A stretch of 64,000 nucleotides of DNA from Primula veris (lineage: Eukaryota > Streptophyta > Magnoliopsida > Ericales > Primulaceae), in contig OY821748.1 in assembly GCA_963682055.1 (NCBI GenBank), positions 2,299,001-2,363,000 of the forward strand, given 5' to 3'. The position numbers and the translations under genes were made by a program. Numbering within the stretch: the first letter of the stretch is position 1; each line of letters starts with the position of its first letter. The notes below the pieces were generated by a model. The model was not told where the DNA came from and did not search any database. It worked only from the letters and a program-made list of their open reading frames with translations. Shown one piece after another: positions 61,001 to 64,000 of the stretch.

Positions 61001-63207
61001 TAAGACTTGATATGAGTGATCCCATAGCTAATAGCTTACCTGCAAGGTGCAATAGGTAAATTAGTTGAAGGGATAAGTGGCACAAATGATTTTCAAATTC
61101 CATTCACCAAGCATTTCTTATATTCATGTACGTTAAAATTATAAGCCTAGCATAGGCCTGAGTTTTGACAAAACCAATGACTCGAAATAGAGCATAAAAG
61201 CTTAAGTAATACAACGCAACATAGCTTATATGAACGTAACTGAGTTAATTGATATACGCCTTGTAAGTTGCTCATTAGAAACACTATTTGTTCTTCTAAG
61301 TTGTCAACTTATTTGTTCCATAGCTTGTGATGCTAACCAAGATACTGTCCTAAATTCTAATTCAAAAATTCCAACTTGAGTAGATTAAAATTAAATACTT
61401 CAGTCCAATTAGCTTCGTTTTGATGGTCATTCCGGGAAGATCCTTTCAGCTCCTTATACATATATATATGCATTGTTTATTATGCAGGTTCCTCACCAGA
61501 GCTTGTGTAAAAACAAATTCTTCAGAACCATGGCATCTATGTTCAGTTACCCAGGTAGAAGAAACCAAACAAATGCTTCGAATGTTGCCAATTTTAATTG
61601 CCACTTTTGTACCGAGTATCATGCTTGCACAGGTCAGTACCCTTTTTGTGAAACAAGGCAGTAGCCTTCGAAGGAATATTGGAAAGTTTGAAATTCCACC
61701 CGCTAGTTTAACTGGGTTTGTGACTCTTTCGATGCTTGTTTGTGTGGTACTATACGACCGTTATTTAGTAAAAATCATGAGGAGGTGGACGAAAAACCCT
61801 AGAGGAATAACTTTGTTGCAAAGGATGGGAGTCGGATTAATCCTCCATTTTTATATCATGTTGATAGCTTCATTTACTGAGAGGTACAGGCTCAAGGTGG
61901 CCAAGGATCATGGTGGACTAGAAACCGGAGCGCAGGTTCTTTTAGATACCTTTTCATTTGTTTTAGGCAAAACACTTTATTTTTGAAGTAACTAATAAAT
62001 AAAACTTAATATTAAAGTTTATAATTCTTGATTCTTAAGTTCATTAATTATTTTAAATATGAAGAAGATGGATTATAAAATATTGACACAGGAAATAGTG
62101 TGTGTATATAGTAAAATAGAAAGAAAAAATCCTTGCTGAAATTATTCATACATCTTTAGTAAATTTTGTTTGCAAATTTGAAGTACTTAGCCGGAACTTT
62201 TGAGCTTAAAAAAAACAGGTTCATCTAGCTTAAGCTTTTAAGCTTTTCAGGAAATAAACCAAAAAAAAAAACGATTTTTGAAGATGATCGACCAAATGCC
62301 GTCCATTTTTGAGGCATAAAGAAAAATAAGCTTAGGGATTGTTCCAAACACCTACAGTATGTATTTAGCAATAAAAGCTTATCGATAAAGGTTTTTCAAT
62401 TTTGGAATATGACTACTTGTATCTTAAATATCTATCCATCTAAAAGCAATGCTTTAAAATGTGGAAGGGTAGCTACATCATTTTTGCAAGAGCTTTACTA
62501 AAGCGTAAAATGTATGATATGTAAGGTTTTGTAGCTCTTCACAAAGGGTTAACTTAACGGGAAGAATCAAGCTCTTGTAGCTTTGATGCGGGATTTTTGA
62601 ATCACATCCTCGAATGATATATAAATTTAGTTTTTCAGATTCATACTCGAGTCTCGTCTTCATTTGTTCATACGGTTGTCGTTATTTGTTCTGTTGTTTT
62701 TATATATGCTACGGTTAGTATCATAATGTACACAAAATTTCGTAATTCTTTATGGAATTTATCTTTAATGTACAGGTACCCTTAACTATATTAGTCCTAC
62801 TACCTCAATTTATCCTCATGGGGGTTGCTGATTGTTTTTTAGAAGTGGCAAAAATCGAGTTTTTCTATGACCAGGCACCCGAAGGAATGAAGAGTTTAGG
62901 AACCTCTTATTGTACAAGTAGTATTGGAATTGGGAATTTTCTAAGTAGCTTTCTTCTCTCCACGGTTTCTCGTATCACCAAAAAGCATGGTCACCGCGGA
63001 TGGATCTTAGACAACCTTAACGCTTCTCACCTTGATTATTATTATGCATTTTTTGCGATTTTGAACTTGTTGAATTTCTTTTTCTTCTTATTCGTTGCCA
63101 AATATTATGTGTATAAGGCTGAAGTTTCGGATTCCATGGAAATTCTTAAACAAGAATTAGGTGGGACGAAAAATGTTGCGGTTTGGCAGGAAGAGCCTTG
63201 TGATTAG
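58100..63207 (+). CDS. NPF5.2/PTR3-like transporter, gene 2 (altered TM4 motif)
   Basis: Six exons: 58100-58205, 58840-59057, 59483-59855, 59985-60171, 61488-61935, 62776-63207, giving 587 residues, uninterrupted. Exons 2, 4, 5 and 6 have the same lengths as in gene 1 (218, 187, 448, 432 nt), proving a tandem duplication. The ExxER motif is kept (E38, E41, R42), as are GADQFD, PRGITLLQRMGVGL and EFFYDQAPEGMKSLGTSY. Exon 3 is 6 nt shorter: the near-invariant GTGGTKPN reads GTGEPN, so two residues and the conserved TM4 lysine are gone. The protein may therefore be inactive or altered in proton coupling. Intron 1 holds an 86-bp tandem repeat and intron 4 a Mutator-like MITE. Expression is unknown; the frame shows no other damage. 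Confidence 0.9.
58622..58793. repeat. Two-copy 86-bp tandem repeat in NPF gene 2 intron 1
   Basis: Units at 58622-58707 and 58708-58793 both run from GAATTGGTACAATTTG to TTGCTAACTATAC, with only two or three differences. It is recent, noncoding, and lies just before the exon 2 acceptor. Confidence 0.9.
60291..60760. mobile_element. Mutator-like element (470 bp) in NPF gene 2 intron 4
   Basis: Flanked by an exact 10-bp direct repeat TGCTCTATAC at 60281-60290 and 60761-60770. Ends CTCTGTTTTAAA and (reverse) GTGTTTTAAATAGC are inverted, followed on both sides by GC-rich CGCTA/TAGCG motifs. Inside, at about 60498-60555, CAGTTCAGATGGTTAAGACA and CAAGTTTGAAACTC look like polymerase III A and B boxes of a tRNA-derived sequence. 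There is no transposase. Confidence 0.75.
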
Positions 63208-64000
63208 GAATTTGCCCTATAGATTCAATGAGATCTTTAATGACAATTACTTTTCAATTGGGGACCATTGTTGGGTGGGCAAAGTTTTTTTTTTACTTGA
63301 TTGATGCTACAGGCATCTTCATCCCAAACCGATAATATAAAACAATTCTATTCATCTCTTCCTGAACACGTATTAAAAAAATGATGTTGTTATTAAAAAG
63401 AGAGTAATTTCATTCTCAACACTAATTACTATCTTAATTCTTCTATTTATTCATTTATACATATCATTTATTTGTGTTTCTATTCAAAAATTTGTGGTTA
63501 AATTTTGACATTAATATTTGAATAAAAAAAAATTAGAAGATAGCGGTATAAGTCATCTCACGTAATAAAAACACAATCTACTAAAAACTCAAATAAAAAT
63601 ATAATAGAACCCTAATTAAGCATATACTAAATTTAAATATAAATTAAAAATAAGAAAATTTGTTAAAATTAAAAATACAAACCACTAAAAACTCAAATAA
63701 AAATATATTAGAACTTTAGTTGAATCTAGGCTAAATAAAAATAAAATGTTAAATCTATTATTACTAACAATCAAAATCGTTGAAGAGCTAGATGTGCTGT
63801 GTGATATGGATTGATTTTTTAGATGGAGTAAAATCATTTTCCATTATAAATTGCTTACTTTGCTTACTTGTGTGTTCAAAGGAAAAGGTATGCGCTTTCA
63901 ATTTATTTTACTACTTTTTCGTAATTTATCTCTTTTCTAAAGAAACATTTGATAGACTTGTTTGGATTAAAATTGCTTCGGCGAATTTTCCTTACATGCA
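63208..64000. other. 3' flank of NPF gene 2, intergenic
   Basis: AT-rich. A segment containing CTAAAAACTCAAATAAAAAT occurs twice about 103 bp apart (near 63580 and 63683). No gene was seen to the window end. Confidence 0.5.

Overview
This is nuclear DNA from a flowering plant, most likely a eudicot. The genes have many introns with GT/AG borders and TATA boxes of plant type. The intergenic sequence is very AT-rich and carries small plant transposons. The proteins are plant families: PHO1, GTE bromodomain protein, cell-wall glycine-rich protein, plastid ribosomal protein L28, cyanase and NPF/PTR transporters. I cannot name the species.

Layout, left to right. At 1-214 (minus) lies the first coding part of a PHO1-type gene, cut by the window edge. 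From 0.5 to 12.6 kb there is no convincing gene, but there are two large inverted-repeat (foldback-like) elements, a 21-bp minisatellite, hAT-type elements and a decaying four-unit tandem array. A GTE1/IMB1-like bromodomain gene (plus, 8 coding exons) fills 14.4-18.8 kb. A single-exon secreted glycine-rich protein gene (plus) is at 21.5-22.7 kb.

The RPL28 (plastid bL28) gene is on the minus strand. Its last exon is at 23.7 kb and its first exon exists twice, at 28.2 and 30.8 kb, because a segment of about 2.6 kb carrying promoter plus exon 1 is tandemly duplicated (26699-32010). Just upstream, a four-exon cyanase gene (CYN, minus, 32.1-35.5 kb) ends 79 bp from the duplication edge.

From 35.5 to 48.2 kb the window is gene-poor. 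It holds a Helitron, two 193-bp CACTA-type MITEs, a pogo/Emigrant-like MITE, hairpins and a broken NPF copy. Two tandem NPF5.2/PTR3-like peptide/nitrate-family transporter genes (plus, six exons each) fill 48.4-55.1 and 58.1-63.2 kb. The second has lost a conserved transmembrane-4 lysine through a 6-bp deletion. Between them lies a small unrecognised two-exon reading frame.

The genes are not an operon and mostly unrelated in function. The two NPF genes and the NPF pseudogene form a local paralogue cluster. The points most worth a second look are the duplicated RPL28 first exon, the altered NPF paralogue, the unrecognised two-exon frame and the dense set of small transposons with readable target-site duplications. 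Exon coordinates were derived by hand from splice signals, reading phase and remembered family sequences; no alignment was run.
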